From the NCBI RefSeq assembly GCF_021531315.1, contig NZ_JAFBIQ010000004.1, positions 62,001 to 126,000 on the forward strand: a stretch of DNA of 64,000 nt, in the 5' to 3' direction. The stretch is from Oscillibacter valericigenes (GTDB taxonomy: Bacteria; Bacillota; Clostridia; Oscillospirales; Oscillospiraceae). The position numbers and the translations under genes are program-made. This document shows positions 7,619 through 17,492 of the stretch, piece after piece; the first letter of the stretch is position 1; every line of letters starts with the position of its first letter. The notes under the pieces were generated by a model. It was not told where the DNA came from, did no database searches, and worked only from the letters and a program-made list of their open reading frames with translations.

Positions 7619-9042
7619 TGGGGGGCTTTTTCGGCGCGGTCTCGGACCGCGATGTCGCGCTGGATGTCTTCTTCGGCACGGACTATCATTCTCACCTCGG
7701 CACGCGCCGCGGCGGAATGGTGCTCTTTGACAAGAAGGAGGGCTTCCAGCGCCAGATACACAATATTGAAAATACGCCCTTTCGGACGAAGTTTGAGCGG
7801 GACCTCGCGGACTTCCGCGGCCACGCTGGGCTCGGCTGCATCAGCGACAGCGACCCCCAGCCGCTGCTCGTGCGCTCCCATCTGGGCTTGTACGCCATCG
7901 TGACGGTCGGCATCATCAACAACACCGACGAGCTGGTGAAGGCTTATCTCTCCGACAAGGGCCAGCAATTTCTGACGCTGAGCAGCGGCCGCGTGAATGT
8001 CACCGAGCTGACCGCCGCGCTCATCAATCAGGAAAACGACCTTGTCTCCGGCATCCTCCACGCGCAGGAGGTCATCGACGGCTCCATGACGATCCTGATT
8101 TTGACCAAGGAGGGGGATCTCATTGCCGCGCGTGACAGCATGGGGCGCCTCCCTGTGCTGATCGGGCAGCGCGAGGACGGCTACTGCGTGTCGTTCGAGT
8201 CCTTCGCCTATCATAAGCTCGACTATCAGGACGCCTATGAGCTGGGGCCGCGGGAGATCGTCCGGCTGAACGCCAAGGGCTTCCAAACCCTCTCTCCCGC
8301 AGGAAAGCAGATGAAGATCTGCGCCTTTTTGTGGACCTATTACGGCTACCCGAACTCCAACTACGAGGGTGTGAATGTGGAGCTGATGCGCTATCGCAAC
8401 GGTGCGATCATGGCGCGGGATGAGGCGGAGCGAGGCGGTGTGCCCGAGGTGGATTTCGTCGCCGGCGTGCCGGATTCCGGTGTGCCGCACGCCATGGGCT
8501 ATGCCAACCACAGCGGCAAGCCCCTTGCGCGCCCCTTTGTGAAATACACCCCCACCTGGCCGCGCTCCTTCATGCCCGAGGATCAGCAGGTGCGCAGCAG
8601 AGTGGCGCGCATGAAGCAGATCCCCGTGCCGGAGCTGATCGAGGGGAAGAAGTTGCTGTTTGTGGATGACTCCATCGTGCGCGGCACGCAGCTGCGCGAG
8701 ACCGTGGATTTTTTATACAGCACCGGCGCAGCGGAGGTCCACATGCGCTCGGCCTGCCCGCCCATCATGTACCCCTGCCGCTACCTGAACTTTTCGCGCG
8801 GCAACAGCGCCATGGACCTGCTCGCGCGCCGCATGGTGCAGGAGCTGGAGGGCAACGAGGGCCAAAAGCATCTGGAGGAATACGCCGACAGCCGCACCGA
8901 GCGCGGAAAATGCCTGCTGCATGAGATCTGCGCGCAGTTCGGCTTTGATTCACTCTCCTATCAGTCCCTTGACGGGCTGCTGGAGGCGATCGGTATTGAC
9001 AGGGACAAGGTCTGCACCTACTGCTGGACCGGAAAGGAATGA
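7618..9042 (+). CDS. PurF-like amidophosphoribosyltransferase lacking the N-terminal cysteine
   Basis: A 474-residue protein with the PurF layout: an Ntn/class-II glutamine amidotransferase-like N-terminal domain and a C-terminal PRPP transferase domain with FVDDSIVRGTQLRE. Cysteines in KICAFLW, SACPPIMYPC and VCTYCWTGKE match the pattern of the [4Fe-4S] ligands of Bacillus-type PurF. The N-terminus reads MGGFFGAVS where active PurF has the nucleophile Cys in CGxxG, and HSHLGTRRGGM replaces the usual HRGQESAG. No other cysteine-starting frame is available, because the ATG overlaps the purC stop. Glutamine use is therefore doubtful; ammonia dependence or another function is possible. Confidence 0.85.
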   Translation: MGGFFGAVSDRDVALDVFFGTDYHSHLGTRRGGMVLFDKKEGFQRQIHNIENTPFRTKFERDLADFRGHAGLGCISDSDPQPLLVRSHLGLYAIVTVGIINNTDELVKAYLSDKGQQFLTLSSGRVNVTELTAALINQENDLVSGILHAQEVIDGSMTILILTKEGDLIAARDSMGRLPVLIGQREDGYCVSFESFAYHKLDYQDAYELGPREIVRLNAKGFQTLSPAGKQMKICAFLWTYYGYPNSNYEGVNVELMRYRNGAIMARDEAERGGVPEVDFVAGVPDSGVPHAMGYANHSGKPLARPFVKYTPTWPRSFMPEDQQVRSRVARMKQIPVPELIEGKKLLFVDDSIVRGTQLRETVDFLYSTGAAEVHMRSACPPIMYPCRYLNFSRGNSAMDLLARRMVQELEGNEGQKHLEEYADSRTERGKCLLHEICAQFGFDSLSYQSLDGLLEAIGIDRDKVCTYCWTGKE

Positions 9043-9046
9043 CATT

Positions 9047-10084
9047 ATGGGCATCTCTCACTCGGAAGCATACGCAGCCGCCGGCGTTGACATCGAGGCG
9101 GGCTATCAGGGCGTAAAAATGATGAACCGCTATGTGCAGCGCACACTCACAGCCGATGTGATCTCCGATCTCGGCGGCTTCGGCGGGCTTTTCTCGCTGG
9201 ACCTGCACGGGCTTGAAAAGCCGGTGCTGGTCTCCGGCACGGACGGTGTGGGCACCAAACAGCGCATCGCGCAGCTCATGGATCGGCACGACACCGTCGG
9301 CATCGACTGCGTGGCGATGTGCGTCAACGACATCATCTGCTGCGGGGCGAAGCCGCTGTTCTTCCTCGACTACATCGCCATCGGCAAGAACATCCCGGAA
9401 AAGGTCGTGTCGCTGGTCTCGGGCGTATCCGAGGGCTGCGTACGCGCGGGCTGTGCGCTCATCGGCGGCGAGACCGCCGAGCACCCCGGCACGATGAAGC
9501 CGGACGATTACGACCTTGCGGGCTTTGCCGTGGGCGTCGTGGACCGTGGCAAAATTCTGGACAAGAACAAAATGCAGCCGGGAGACGTGGTCATCGCGCT
9601 GCCCTCCAGCGGGCTGCACTCCAACGGCTACTCGCTCGTGCGCAAGGTGTTCGATGTGGAGAACGCCGACCTCGGGCAGTATTACGGTGAGCTGGGCTGC
9701 GCGCTGGGCGAGGAGCTGCTGCGCCCGACAAAGATCTATGTCCGTCCTGTGTTAGCGGCCATCGAAGCCGCCGATATCCGCGGCATCAGTCACATCACCG
9801 GCGGCGGCTTCTATGAGAACATTCCGCGCTGCATTCCCGACGGCCTGTGCGCGAAGATCGAAAAGAAAGCGCTGCGCATCCCGCCGATCTTCCCCTTGCT
9901 CTCGCGCATGGGCGGCATCTCGGAGCGCGATATGTTCAACACCTTCAACATGGGCGCGGGCATGGTACTCGTCGCCGCGAAGGACAGCGCCGATAAGGCG
10001 CTCGCCGCGCTGCATTCTCTCGGTCAGGAGGCGGGCGTTATCGGTGAGATCGTATCGGGCGAGGAAAAGGTGGCGCTATGCTGA
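9047..10084 (+). CDS. purM: AIR synthetase PurM (phosphoribosylformylglycinamidine cyclo-ligase)
   Basis: ATP-dependent ring closure of FGAM to AIR. SGTDGVGTKQRIAQ, the GGETAEHPG loop and SHITGGGFYENIPR are the family hallmarks. The start is ATG 9047 (MGISHSEAYAAAGV, 345 residues, normal); the frame is open farther upstream, but that part overlaps the preceding gene. It lies 4 bases after the PurF-like gene and overlaps purN by 7 bases. Confidence 0.96.
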   Translation: MGISHSEAYAAAGVDIEAGYQGVKMMNRYVQRTLTADVISDLGGFGGLFSLDLHGLEKPVLVSGTDGVGTKQRIAQLMDRHDTVGIDCVAMCVNDIICCGAKPLFFLDYIAIGKNIPEKVVSLVSGVSEGCVRAGCALIGGETAEHPGTMKPDDYDLAGFAVGVVDRGKILDKNKMQPGDVVIALPSSGLHSNGYSLVRKVFDVENADLGQYYGELGCALGEELLRPTKIYVRPVLAAIEAADIRGISHITGGGFYENIPRCIPDGLCAKIEKKALRIPPIFPLLSRMGGISERDMFNTFNMGAGMVLVAAKDSADKALAALHSLGQEAGVIGEIVSGEEKVALC

Positions 10085-10698
10085 CACCCGCCCGCATCGC
10101 CGTGCTGGTCTCCGGCGGCGGCACGAATTTGCAGGCGCTGCTCGACGCGCAGCGGGACGGAAAAATGCCGCACGGCGAGATCGTGCTGGTCGTTTCCTCC
10201 CGCGCGGGGGCCTATGCGCTCACGCGGGCGGAAAACGCGGGTGTTGCGGCACGCGTGCTCTCGCCCGCCTGCGGGCAGGAGCCGTTTGAAAACGAGCTTT
10301 CCGCGCTGCTGCGCGAGCAGGAGATCGACCTCATTCTCCTCGCAGGCTTTACGGTCATCCTCAGCGCGGAATTTACAAAGCAGTGGCCGCGGCGCATCCT
10401 GAATGTCCATCCGTCCCTGATCCCCGCCTTCTGCGGCAAGGGGATGTATGGCTTGAGGGTACACGAGGCCGTGCTCGCGCGCGGCGTGAAGGTCACGGGC
10501 GCGACGGTGCACTTTGTCAACGAAATTCCCGACGGCGGCGAGATCCTGCTGCAAAAGGCGGTGGAGGTCGCGCCGGACGACACGCCCGAAACGATACAGC
10601 GGCGCGTGATGGAGCAGGCGGAATGGCAGCTGCTTCCGCTTGCGGCAGAGCGCGTCTGCGCGGAGCTCGTAAGAGAGAAGGAGCAGAAAAATGACTGA
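10078..10698 (+). CDS. purN: GAR transformylase PurN (10-formyl-THF dependent)
   Basis: Transfers a formyl group from 10-formyl-THF to GAR. LVSGGGTNLQALLDA binds the phosphate. The catalytic Asn and His are in RILNVHPSLIPAF and the Asp in NEIPDGGEIL; the usual DTG is DGG here. Length 206 residues. Coupled to purM and purO by overlapping start and stop codons. Its product and cofactor link the operon to the folate state sensed by the leader riboswitch. Confidence 0.95.
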   Translation: MLTPARIAVLVSGGGTNLQALLDAQRDGKMPHGEIVLVVSSRAGAYALTRAENAGVAARVLSPACGQEPFENELSALLREQEIDLILLAGFTVILSAEFTKQWPRRILNVHPSLIPAFCGKGMYGLRVHEAVLARGVKVTGATVHFVNEIPDGGEILLQKAVEVAPDDTPETIQRRVMEQAEWQLLPLAAERVCAELVREKEQKND

Positions 10699-11323
10699 TT
10701 TTCTGGAGTTTTTGAAGGCGACCTCTTATCCCGGCCGCGGCATCCTTGTCGGACGCCGCTGTGTGTATTATTTCATCATGGGGCGCAGCGAGAACAGCCG
10801 CAACCGCGTCTTTGTCAAGACCGAGGACGGCATCCGCACCGAGGCGCACGACCCCGCCAAGCTCTCTGACCCCAGCCTCATCATCTATCATCCCGTGCGC
10901 ACGATGGGGCGCGACCTCGTCGTGACGAACGGCGACCAGACCGACACCATCTGCGAGCACGGCGACTTTCGCCGCGGCCTCATGACACGCGAATACGAGC
11001 CGGACGAGCCGAACTGGACGCCGCGCATCTCCGCCATCATGCACGAGGACGGCTCCTTCGAGCTGTCCATCCTCAAGCGTAAGGATGGGCGCTGTCTGCG
11101 CGAGTTCTTCTGCTACGAAGGCTGCGACGAGGGCAAGGGCTATTTCATCAGCACCTATCAGGGGGACGGAAACCCCCTGCCGACCTTCGCGGGCGAGCCG
11201 ATAGAGGTGAGCGTCCCCTCGCCCGAGGAGGTGTGGGCGGCGCTCAACACAGACAATAAGGTATCCCTTTATGCGAACGTGAACGGCGAAGTGAAGCTGT
11301 TCAACAAAAACTTAGGCGACTGA
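10691..11323 (+). CDS. purO: IMP cyclohydrolase, PurO-like
   Basis: A 210-residue protein with YPGRGILVGRR, YFIMGRSENSRNRVF and DLVVTNGDQTDTI, the pattern I associate with the PurO/IMP cyclohydrolase-like family (archaeal PurO and clostridial relatives). It would close FAICAR to IMP. Context supports this: the next gene is an AICAR transformylase without the cyclohydrolase domain normally fused in PurH. It overlaps purN by 8 bases and is followed by purH after 10 bases. Family assignment is from memory of motifs, not a search. Confidence 0.82.
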   Translation: MTDFLEFLKATSYPGRGILVGRRCVYYFIMGRSENSRNRVFVKTEDGIRTEAHDPAKLSDPSLIIYHPVRTMGRDLVVTNGDQTDTICEHGDFRRGLMTREYEPDEPNWTPRISAIMHEDGSFELSILKRKDGRCLREFFCYEGCDEGKGYFISTYQGDGNPLPTFAGEPIEVSVPSPEEVWAALNTDNKVSLYANVNGEVKLFNKNLGD

Positions 11324-11333
11324 GGAGGACGAT

Positions 11334-12512
11334 ATGAACGAGCTGGAACTCAAATACGGCTGCAACCCCAACCAGAAGCCCGCGCGCGTTTTCATGAAAA
11401 ACGGCGCAGCCCTTCCCTTTACGGTTCTCAACGGCAAGCCCGGCTACATCAACCTGCTCGACGCCTTCAACTCGTGGCAGCTCGTGCGCGAACTGAAAGA
11501 GGCGACGGGCCTTCCCGCCGCGGCGAGCTTCAAGCATGTCTCTCCCGCGGGCGCGGCGCTCGGCCTGCCGCTCGACGAGGTGGACAAAAGGGTCTATTTC
11601 GTCGCGCCCGACGCGGCGCTCTCCCCCATCGCCTGTGCCTACATCCGCGCCCGCGGCGCGGACCGCCTCTGCTCCTACGGCGACTGGGCGGCGCTCTCCG
11701 ACGAGTGCGACGCCGCCACCGCCGCGTATCTGAAAAACGAGGTCTCCGACGGCATCATCGCCCCTGCTTACAGCGACGAGGCGCTTGCCATCTTAAAGAC
11801 GAAAAAGGGCGGCAGGTACAATGTCGTGCAGATCGACCCCGCCTATGTTCCCGCGCCGCTGGAGCAGAAGGATGTTTTCGGCATCACCTTCGAGCAGGGG
11901 CACAACGACTGCAAAATCGACGAGGGCCTGCTCCAAAACATCGTCACCGAAAATAAAGACCTGCCCGAGAGCGCGAAGCGCGATATGCTCCTTGCCCTCA
12001 TCACGCTCAAATACACCCAGTCCAACTCCGTCTGCTATGTGAAGGACGCTCAGACCGTCGGCGTGGGTGCGGGACAGCAGAGCCGCATCCACTGCACCCG
12101 TCTGGCGGGACAGAAGGCGGACAACTGGTATCTCCGCCGCCATCCGAAGGTGCTCGCTCTCTCGTTCGTGGACGGCATCCGCCGTCCCGACCGCGACAAC
12201 GCCATCGATGTCTACCTCTCCGACGAGTGCGACGATGTGCTTGCCGACGGCGCGTGGCAGCGCGTCTTTCAGGAGCGCCCCGAGGCGCTCACGGGCGAGG
12301 AAAAGCGCGCCTGGCTCGCGCAGCAGCGCGGCGTGACCGTCGGCTCGGACGCCTTTTTCCCCTTCGGCGACAATGTCGAGCGCGCGCGCAAGAGCGGCGT
12401 TTCCTACATTGTCGAGCCGGGCGGCTCGATCCGCGACGACAATGTCATCGAGACGGCGAACAAATACGGCATCACTATGGCGTTCACGGGTATGCGCCTG
12501 TTCCATCATTAA
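11334..12512 (+). CDS. purH: Stand-alone AICAR transformylase (PurH C-terminal domain only)
   Basis: Formylates AICAR with 10-formyl-THF. The 392-residue protein corresponds to the transformylase half of PurH. It begins with LKYGCNPNQKPA, carries the catalytic Lys-His in SFKHVSPAGAA, and has SNSVCYVKDAQTVGVGAGQQSR and SDAFFPFGDNVE. The N-terminal MGS-like IMP cyclohydrolase domain is absent rather than truncated, since a GAGGAGG ribosome site precedes its ATG and purO fills the role upstream. In some schemes the stand-alone enzyme is called PurV. Confidence 0.93.
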   Translation: MNELELKYGCNPNQKPARVFMKNGAALPFTVLNGKPGYINLLDAFNSWQLVRELKEATGLPAAASFKHVSPAGAALGLPLDEVDKRVYFVAPDAALSPIACAYIRARGADRLCSYGDWAALSDECDAATAAYLKNEVSDGIIAPAYSDEALAILKTKKGGRYNVVQIDPAYVPAPLEQKDVFGITFEQGHNDCKIDEGLLQNIVTENKDLPESAKRDMLLALITLKYTQSNSVCYVKDAQTVGVGAGQQSRIHCTRLAGQKADNWYLRRHPKVLALSFVDGIRRPDRDNAIDVYLSDECDDVLADGAWQRVFQERPEALTGEEKRAWLAQQRGVTVGSDAFFPFGDNVERARKSGVSYIVEPGGSIRDDNVIETANKYGITMAFTGMRLFHH

Positions 12513-12530
12513 GCAAGGAGGAATTTCTCC

Positions 12531-13808
12531 ATGAAGCTCATGGTCATCGGCGGCGGAGGCCGCGAACACGCCATCATTAAAAAGCTGAAGGAAAATCCCG
12601 CGGTCGAGGTAATTTACTGTCTGCCCGGCAACGGCGGCATCGCCGCCGACGCGGTCTGCGTCAGTGAGATCGGCGCGAAGGACATCCCTGCGCAGGTCGA
12701 ATTTGCCAAGGCGCACGGCATTGATTACGCCATCGTCGCGCCGGACGACCCCCTCGCCCTCGGCGCGGTGGACGCGCTGAGCGCGGCGGGCATCCCCTGC
12801 TTCGGCCCTGACAAAAAGGCCGCCGTCATCGAGGCGAGCAAGGCGTTTGCAAAGGATCTGATGCAGAAATACGGCATCCCCACCGCAAAATACCGCGTCT
12901 TTACCGACGCGCCCTCCGCCTGCGCCTACATCGACGCCGAGGGCGCGCCCATCGTCGTCAAGGCGGACGGTCTCGCGCTCGGCAAGGGCGTCGTCGTCGC
13001 GCAGACAGTCGAGGAGGCGAAGGCCGCCGTGCGCGCGATGATCGAGGATAAGACCTTCGGTCAGAGCGGCGCGCGCGTCGTCATCGAGGAATATATGGAG
13101 GGTCCCGAGGTCTCGGTGCTGAGCTTCACCGACGGCGAAGCGCTCGTGCCGATGGTCTCCTCCATGGACCACAAGCGCGCGCTCGACGACGACAAGGGCC
13201 CCAACACCGGCGGCATGGGCGCGGTCGCGCCGAACCCGTATTATACAAAGGAGCTTGCGGCGGAGTGCATGGAGAACATCTTCCTGCCGACGATCCGCGC
13301 GATGAAGGCGGAGGGCTGTCCCTTCCGCGGCTGCCTCTATTTCGGGCTGATGCTCACCAAGAGCGGCCCGAAGGTCGTGGAGTACAACTGCCGCTTCGGC
13401 GACCCCGAAACGCAGGCGGTGCTGCCGCTGCTCAAAAGCGACCTGCTCACCGTCATGCAGGCGACGACGAACGGTACGCTCGCGGACGCGAGCGTGGAAT
13501 TTTCGACCGATTCCGCCTGCTGCGTCGTGCTCGCGTCCGAGGGCTACCCCAAAAAGTATGAGAGCGGCTTCCCCATCACGATGAGCGAGGAGGCCGCCGC
13601 GCACTGCTATGTCGCGGGCGCGAAAAAGGACGGCGATACGCTCTTGACCGCGGGCGGGCGTGTGCTCGGCATCACCGCCGCCGCCCCCACGCTGAGGGCC
13701 GCCGTCGAGGAGGCGTACCGGCTGGCGGAGGGCGTGGATTTCGCCAATAAATACTGCCGCGGCGACATCGGCAGCGCCGCGCTCGCGGCGCGGGAGGAGA
13801 GAGGATAA
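12531..13808 (+). CDS. purD: GAR synthetase PurD (phosphoribosylamine-glycine ligase)
   Basis: ATP-grasp ligase joining glycine to phosphoribosylamine. KLMVIGGGGREHAI at the N-terminus, the ATP-grasp core VVKADGLALGKGVVVA, GPEVSVLSFTDG, and NTGGMGAVAPNPYY with YNCRFGDPETQ for metal and substrate binding are all present. Length 425 residues, normal. AAGGAGG precedes the ATG; one base separates it from purL. Confidence 0.96.
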   Translation: MKLMVIGGGGREHAIIKKLKENPAVEVIYCLPGNGGIAADAVCVSEIGAKDIPAQVEFAKAHGIDYAIVAPDDPLALGAVDALSAAGIPCFGPDKKAAVIEASKAFAKDLMQKYGIPTAKYRVFTDAPSACAYIDAEGAPIVVKADGLALGKGVVVAQTVEEAKAAVRAMIEDKTFGQSGARVVIEEYMEGPEVSVLSFTDGEALVPMVSSMDHKRALDDDKGPNTGGMGAVAPNPYYTKELAAECMENIFLPTIRAMKAEGCPFRGCLYFGLMLTKSGPKVVEYNCRFGDPETQAVLPLLKSDLLTVMQATTNGTLADASVEFSTDSACCVVLASEGYPKKYESGFPITMSEEAAAHCYVAGAKKDGDTLLTAGGRVLGITAAAPTLRAAVEEAYRLAEGVDFANKYCRGDIGSAALAAREERG

Positions 13809-13809
13809 A

Positions 13810-16800
13810 ATGGTATTTCGGACCTATGTGGAAAAGCGGCAAGGTCTCGCGCCCGAGTGCGAGGCGCTGCTGACGGACTGCCGCGATTTTCTCGGCGTGC
13901 AGGGCCTGCGCGCCGCGCGTATCTGGAACCGCTATGATGTGGAGGGGATCGAGGCCCCTCTCTTTGAAAATGCCTGCAGGAGCGTGTTCTCCGAGCCGCC
14001 GCTGGACCTTGTGGCCGACGCGGCGGACACGCAGGACGCCTGCGCGGTCTTTGCCGTCGAGCCCCTGCCCGGTCAGTTCGACCAGCGCGCGGACAGCGCG
14101 GCGCAGTGCATCCAGCTTCTGAGCCAAGGCGCTCGCCCGACCGTGCGCACGGCAAAGCTCTACGCGCTCTATGGCACGCTGACGGATGCCGATGTCGAGG
14201 CGGTCAAGCGCTATGTCATCAACCCCGTCGAAAGCCGCGAGGCGAGCCTTGCAAAGCCCGAAACGCTCGCCGAGGAGCTTGCCGAGCCGAAGCGCGTTGC
14301 GTCCGTCGAGGGCTTTACCGCCATGGACGAGGCCGCGCTCTCCGCGCTGCTCTCCTCCATGGGGCTTGCCATGGATATCGCCGACCTCAAGGCGCTGCAA
14401 GACTATTTCCGCGAGACCGAGCGCCGCGACCCCACCGTGACCGAGCTGCGCGTGGTCGATACCTACTGGTCAGACCACTGCCGCCACACGACCTTCTCCA
14501 CCCACCTTGACGAGATCCGCATCGACGATGACGCCGTCAAGGACGCCTATGCGCGCTATCTCGCCGCGCGCGAGGAGGTCTACGGCGCGGAGAAGGCCGC
14601 CCAGCGCCCGCAGACGCTTATGGATATTGCGACCATCGGCACAAAGACGCTCAAGGTCCGCGGTCTGCTCCCCGAGCTCGACGAGAGCGAGGAGATCAAC
14701 GCCTGCTCCATCCATGTGCCCGCCGTGGTGAACGGCAAGGAGCAGGACTGGCTTTTGATGTTCAAGAATGAAACGCATAACCATCCCACCGAGATCGAGC
14801 CCTTCGGCGGCGCGGCCACCTGCATCGGCGGCTGCATCCGCGACCCGCTCTCCGGCCGCGCCTATGTTCATCAGGCAATGCGTGTGACGGGCGGCGGCGA
14901 CCCGAGAAAGGCGCTTGCCGAAACGCTTTCAGGCAAGCTCCCGCAGCGCAAGCTCGCGCAGACCGCCGCGGCGGGCTACTCCTCCTACGGCAACCAGATC
15001 GGCCTTGCCACCGGTCATGTCGCAGAGCTGTACCACGAGGGCTATGCCGCAAAGCGCCTTGAGTGCGGCGCGGTCGTCGCCGCCGCGCCCGCGGGCAATG
15101 TCGTGCGCGAGCGTCCCGCGCCGGGTGATGTGGTCATCCTGCTCGGGGGGCGCACGGGGCGCGACGGCATCGGCGGCGCGACCGGCTCCTCCAAGAGCCA
15201 CGATATGAAATCGCTTTCCACGATGGCGAGCGAGGTTCAAAAGGGCAATGCGCCCGAGGAGCGCAAGCTCCAGCGTCTGTTCCGCGACGGCGCGGTCACG
15301 CGCCTCATCAAGCGCTGCAACGACTTCGGTGCGGGCGGCGTGTCCGTCGCGGTCGGCGAGCTGGCGGACGGACTCATCATCGACCTCGACGCCGTGCGCA
15401 AGAAGTATGAGGGCCTCGACGGCACGGATCTGGCGATCTCCGAATCGCAGGAGCGCATGGCGGTCGTCGTCGCGCCGGAGAACGAGGCGAAATTCATCGC
15501 CGCTGCCGCGGCGGAAAACTTAGAGGCCTACCGCGTGGCGGTCGTGACCGAAAGCCCCCGCATGGTCATGCGCTGGCGCGGACAGACGATCGCCGACCTC
15601 TCCCGCGCCTTCCTCGACACCAACGGCGCGACAAAGCACGCCTCCGCCGCCGTCCCCACGAGGGAAAGTGCCGCTCCCGCCGCACCTCAAACCCTGCGCG
15701 GTATGGCGGGCAGCCTCAAGAGCGCGTCCCGCCGCGGCCTTGTCGAGCGCTTCGACTCCACCGTCGGCGCGGGGACGCTCCTCATGCCCTTTGGCGGCAG
15801 GACGCAGCGCAGCCCCGCGCAGGCGATGGCGGCGCTCCTGCCCGTCCTCCCCGGCGAGAAGACCGCGCAGGGCAGCGTGATGGCCTGGGGCTGCGACCCC
15901 GACGCGCTGAGCGCCGACCCCTATCGCGGTGCGCACGACGCGGTCTACACCTCGGTCGCCAAGCTCGTCGCCGCAGGCGCAGACTATCATAAGGCGTACC
16001 TTTCCTTACAGGAATTTTTTGAAAAGCTCCGCAATGAGCCCGCGCGTTGGGGCAAGCCCTTCGCGGCGCTCCTCGGCGCGCTGGACGCGCAGCTGGAGCT
16101 GAGCGCCGCCGCCATCGGCGGCAAGGACTCCATGTCCGGCAGCTTTCTTGACCGCGATGTGCCCCCGACGCTCATCTCCTTCGCCATCGCGCCGCTGCTC
16201 GAAGGCGAGCTGCTGACGACCGACCTCAAGGCGGCGGGCCGCGGCGTCTACCTCTTCGCGGGCAAAACGCCCGAGCAGCAGACCGCCGCGTGGGTGCGCT
16301 TCACCGCGCTTGCGCGCGCGGGCAAGGTCGCGAGCGCGTGGGCGGTCGAAAACGGCCTTGCCGAGGCGGTGATGAAGATGTCCTTCGGCAACGAGATCGG
16401 CTTCGCCGCGGAAAATACGGCGCTTGACTGGTTCGCCCCCATGCCCGGCGCGATCGTCGCCGAGCTGACCGATGAGGCCTCCGACGCCGTGCGCATCGGC
16501 GTCACCACAGCGGAAAAAACCATTGCCCTCGGCGCGGACAGCGCCTCCATCGAAGAGCTTGCCGCGCTGAACGACGCCGTGCTCGAAGCCGTCTACCCGA
16601 CAAAGACGCGGGACAGCGGCACGGTCGAGAGCTTTTCCCATGAAACGAAGGCGCGTGTCGCCCCCGCCGTCAAGCAGGCGCGCCCCAAAGCGCTCATCCC
16701 CGTTTTCCCCGGCACGAACTGCGAGTACGACACGCAGCGCGCGCTTTCGGAGGCGGGCGCGGACGCCGAGCAATTCATCGTCCGCAACCTCACGAGCGCC

Positions 16801-17481
16801 GATGTCGCCGACAGCGTCGAGCGCTTTGCCGCTGCCGTCAGAACCGCGCAGCTGATCGTCATTCCCGGCGGCTTCTCCGGCGGCGACGAGCCGGACGGCA
16901 GCGCCAAGCTCATCACCGCGTTTTTCCGCAGCGCCGCCGTCCGCGAGCAGGTGACGGCGCTGCTCGAGCAGCGCGACGGCTTGATGCTCGGCATCTGCAA
17001 CGGCTTCCAGGCGCTCATCAAGCTCGGCCTCGTGCCCTACGGAAGGATCATGGATACCGACGAGTCCTTCCCGACACTCACCTACAATGTCATCGGCCGC
17101 CACCAGTCCAAGCTCGTGCGCACGCGCGTTTGCTCGACGCGCTCCCCGTGGCTCGCGGGAACAGAGGTGGGAGATATTTACACCGTTCCCATCTCGCACG
17201 GCGAGGGGCGTTTTCTCGCCTCGCAGGAGCTGATCGAACAGCTTGCCGCAAGCGGTCAGATCGCCACGCAGTATGCAGGCCTTGACGGATATGCTACAAT
17301 GGATACTGCTTTCAATCCCAACGGCTCCGTCTGTGCCATCGAGGGCATCACCTCTCCCGACGGGCGGGTGCTCGGTAAAATGGGGCACAGCGAGCGCATC
17401 GGCCCCGCGCTTTACCGAAATGTGCCTGGCGATTACGATATGCGCCTGTTCGCCTCGGCGGTGCGTTACTTTAAAAAATAG
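13810..17481 (+). CDS. purL: FGAM synthase PurL, single-chain form with glutaminase domain
   Basis: A 1223-residue FGAR amidotransferase. Order: PurS-like N-terminal part, linker, two AIRS-type halves ([65 protein letters not shown]) and a C-terminal class-I glutaminase. The glutaminase has [15 protein letters not shown], nucleophile [13 protein letters not shown] and the His-Glu pair in SHGEGRF. This fused form contrasts with the PurS/PurQ/PurL trio of Bacillus. It has an intact glutaminase, unlike the PurF-like protein of the same operon. Followed by guaB after 11 bases. Confidence 0.96.
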   Translation: MVFRTYVEKRQGLAPECEALLTDCRDFLGVQGLRAARIWNRYDVEGIEAPLFENACRSVFSEPPLDLVADAADTQDACAVFAVEPLPGQFDQRADSAAQCIQLLSQGARPTVRTAKLYALYGTLTDADVEAVKRYVINPVESREASLAKPETLAEELAEPKRVASVEGFTAMDEAALSALLSSMGLAMDIADLKALQDYFRETERRDPTVTELRVVDTYWSDHCRHTTFSTHLDEIRIDDDAVKDAYARYLAAREEVYGAEKAAQRPQTLMDIATIGTKTLKVRGLLPELDESEEINACSIHVPAVVNGKEQDWLLMFKNETHNHPTEIEPFGGAATCIGGCIRDPLSGRAYVHQAMRVTGGGDPRKALAETLSGKLPQRKLAQTAAAGYSSYGNQIGLATGHVAELYHEGYAAKRLECGAVVAAAPAGNVVRERPAPGDVVILLGGRTGRDGIGGATGSSKSHDMKSLSTMASEVQKGNAPEERKLQRLFRDGAVTRLIKRCNDFGAGGVSVAVGELADGLIIDLDAVRKKYEGLDGTDLAISESQERMAVVVAPENEAKFIAAAAAENLEAYRVAVVTESPRMVMRWRGQTIADLSRAFLDTNGATKHASAAVPTRESAAPAAPQTLRGMAGSLKSASRRGLVERFDSTVGAGTLLMPFGGRTQRSPAQAMAALLPVLPGEKTAQGSVMAWGCDPDALSADPYRGAHDAVYTSVAKLVAAGADYHKAYLSLQEFFEKLRNEPARWGKPFAALLGALDAQLELSAAAIGGKDSMSGSFLDRDVPPTLISFAIAPLLEGELLTTDLKAAGRGVYLFAGKTPEQQTAAWVRFTALARAGKVASAWAVENGLAEAVMKMSFGNEIGFAAENTALDWFAPMPGAIVAELTDEASDAVRIGVTTAEKTIALGADSASIEELAALNDAVLEAVYPTKTRDSGTVESFSHETKARVAPAVKQARPKALIPVFPGTNCEYDTQRALSEAGADAEQFIVRNLTSADVADSVERFAAAVRTAQLIVIPGGFSGGDEPDGSAKLITAFFRSAAVREQVTALLEQRDGLMLGICNGFQALIKLGLVPYGRIMDTDESFPTLTYNVIGRHQSKLVRTRVCSTRSPWLAGTEVGDIYTVPISHGEGRFLASQELIEQLAASGQIATQYAGLDGYATMDTAFNPNGSVCAIEGITSPDGRVLGKMGHSERIGPALYRNVPGDYDMRLFASAVRYFKK

Positions 17482-17492
17482 GAGGGCAAGTC

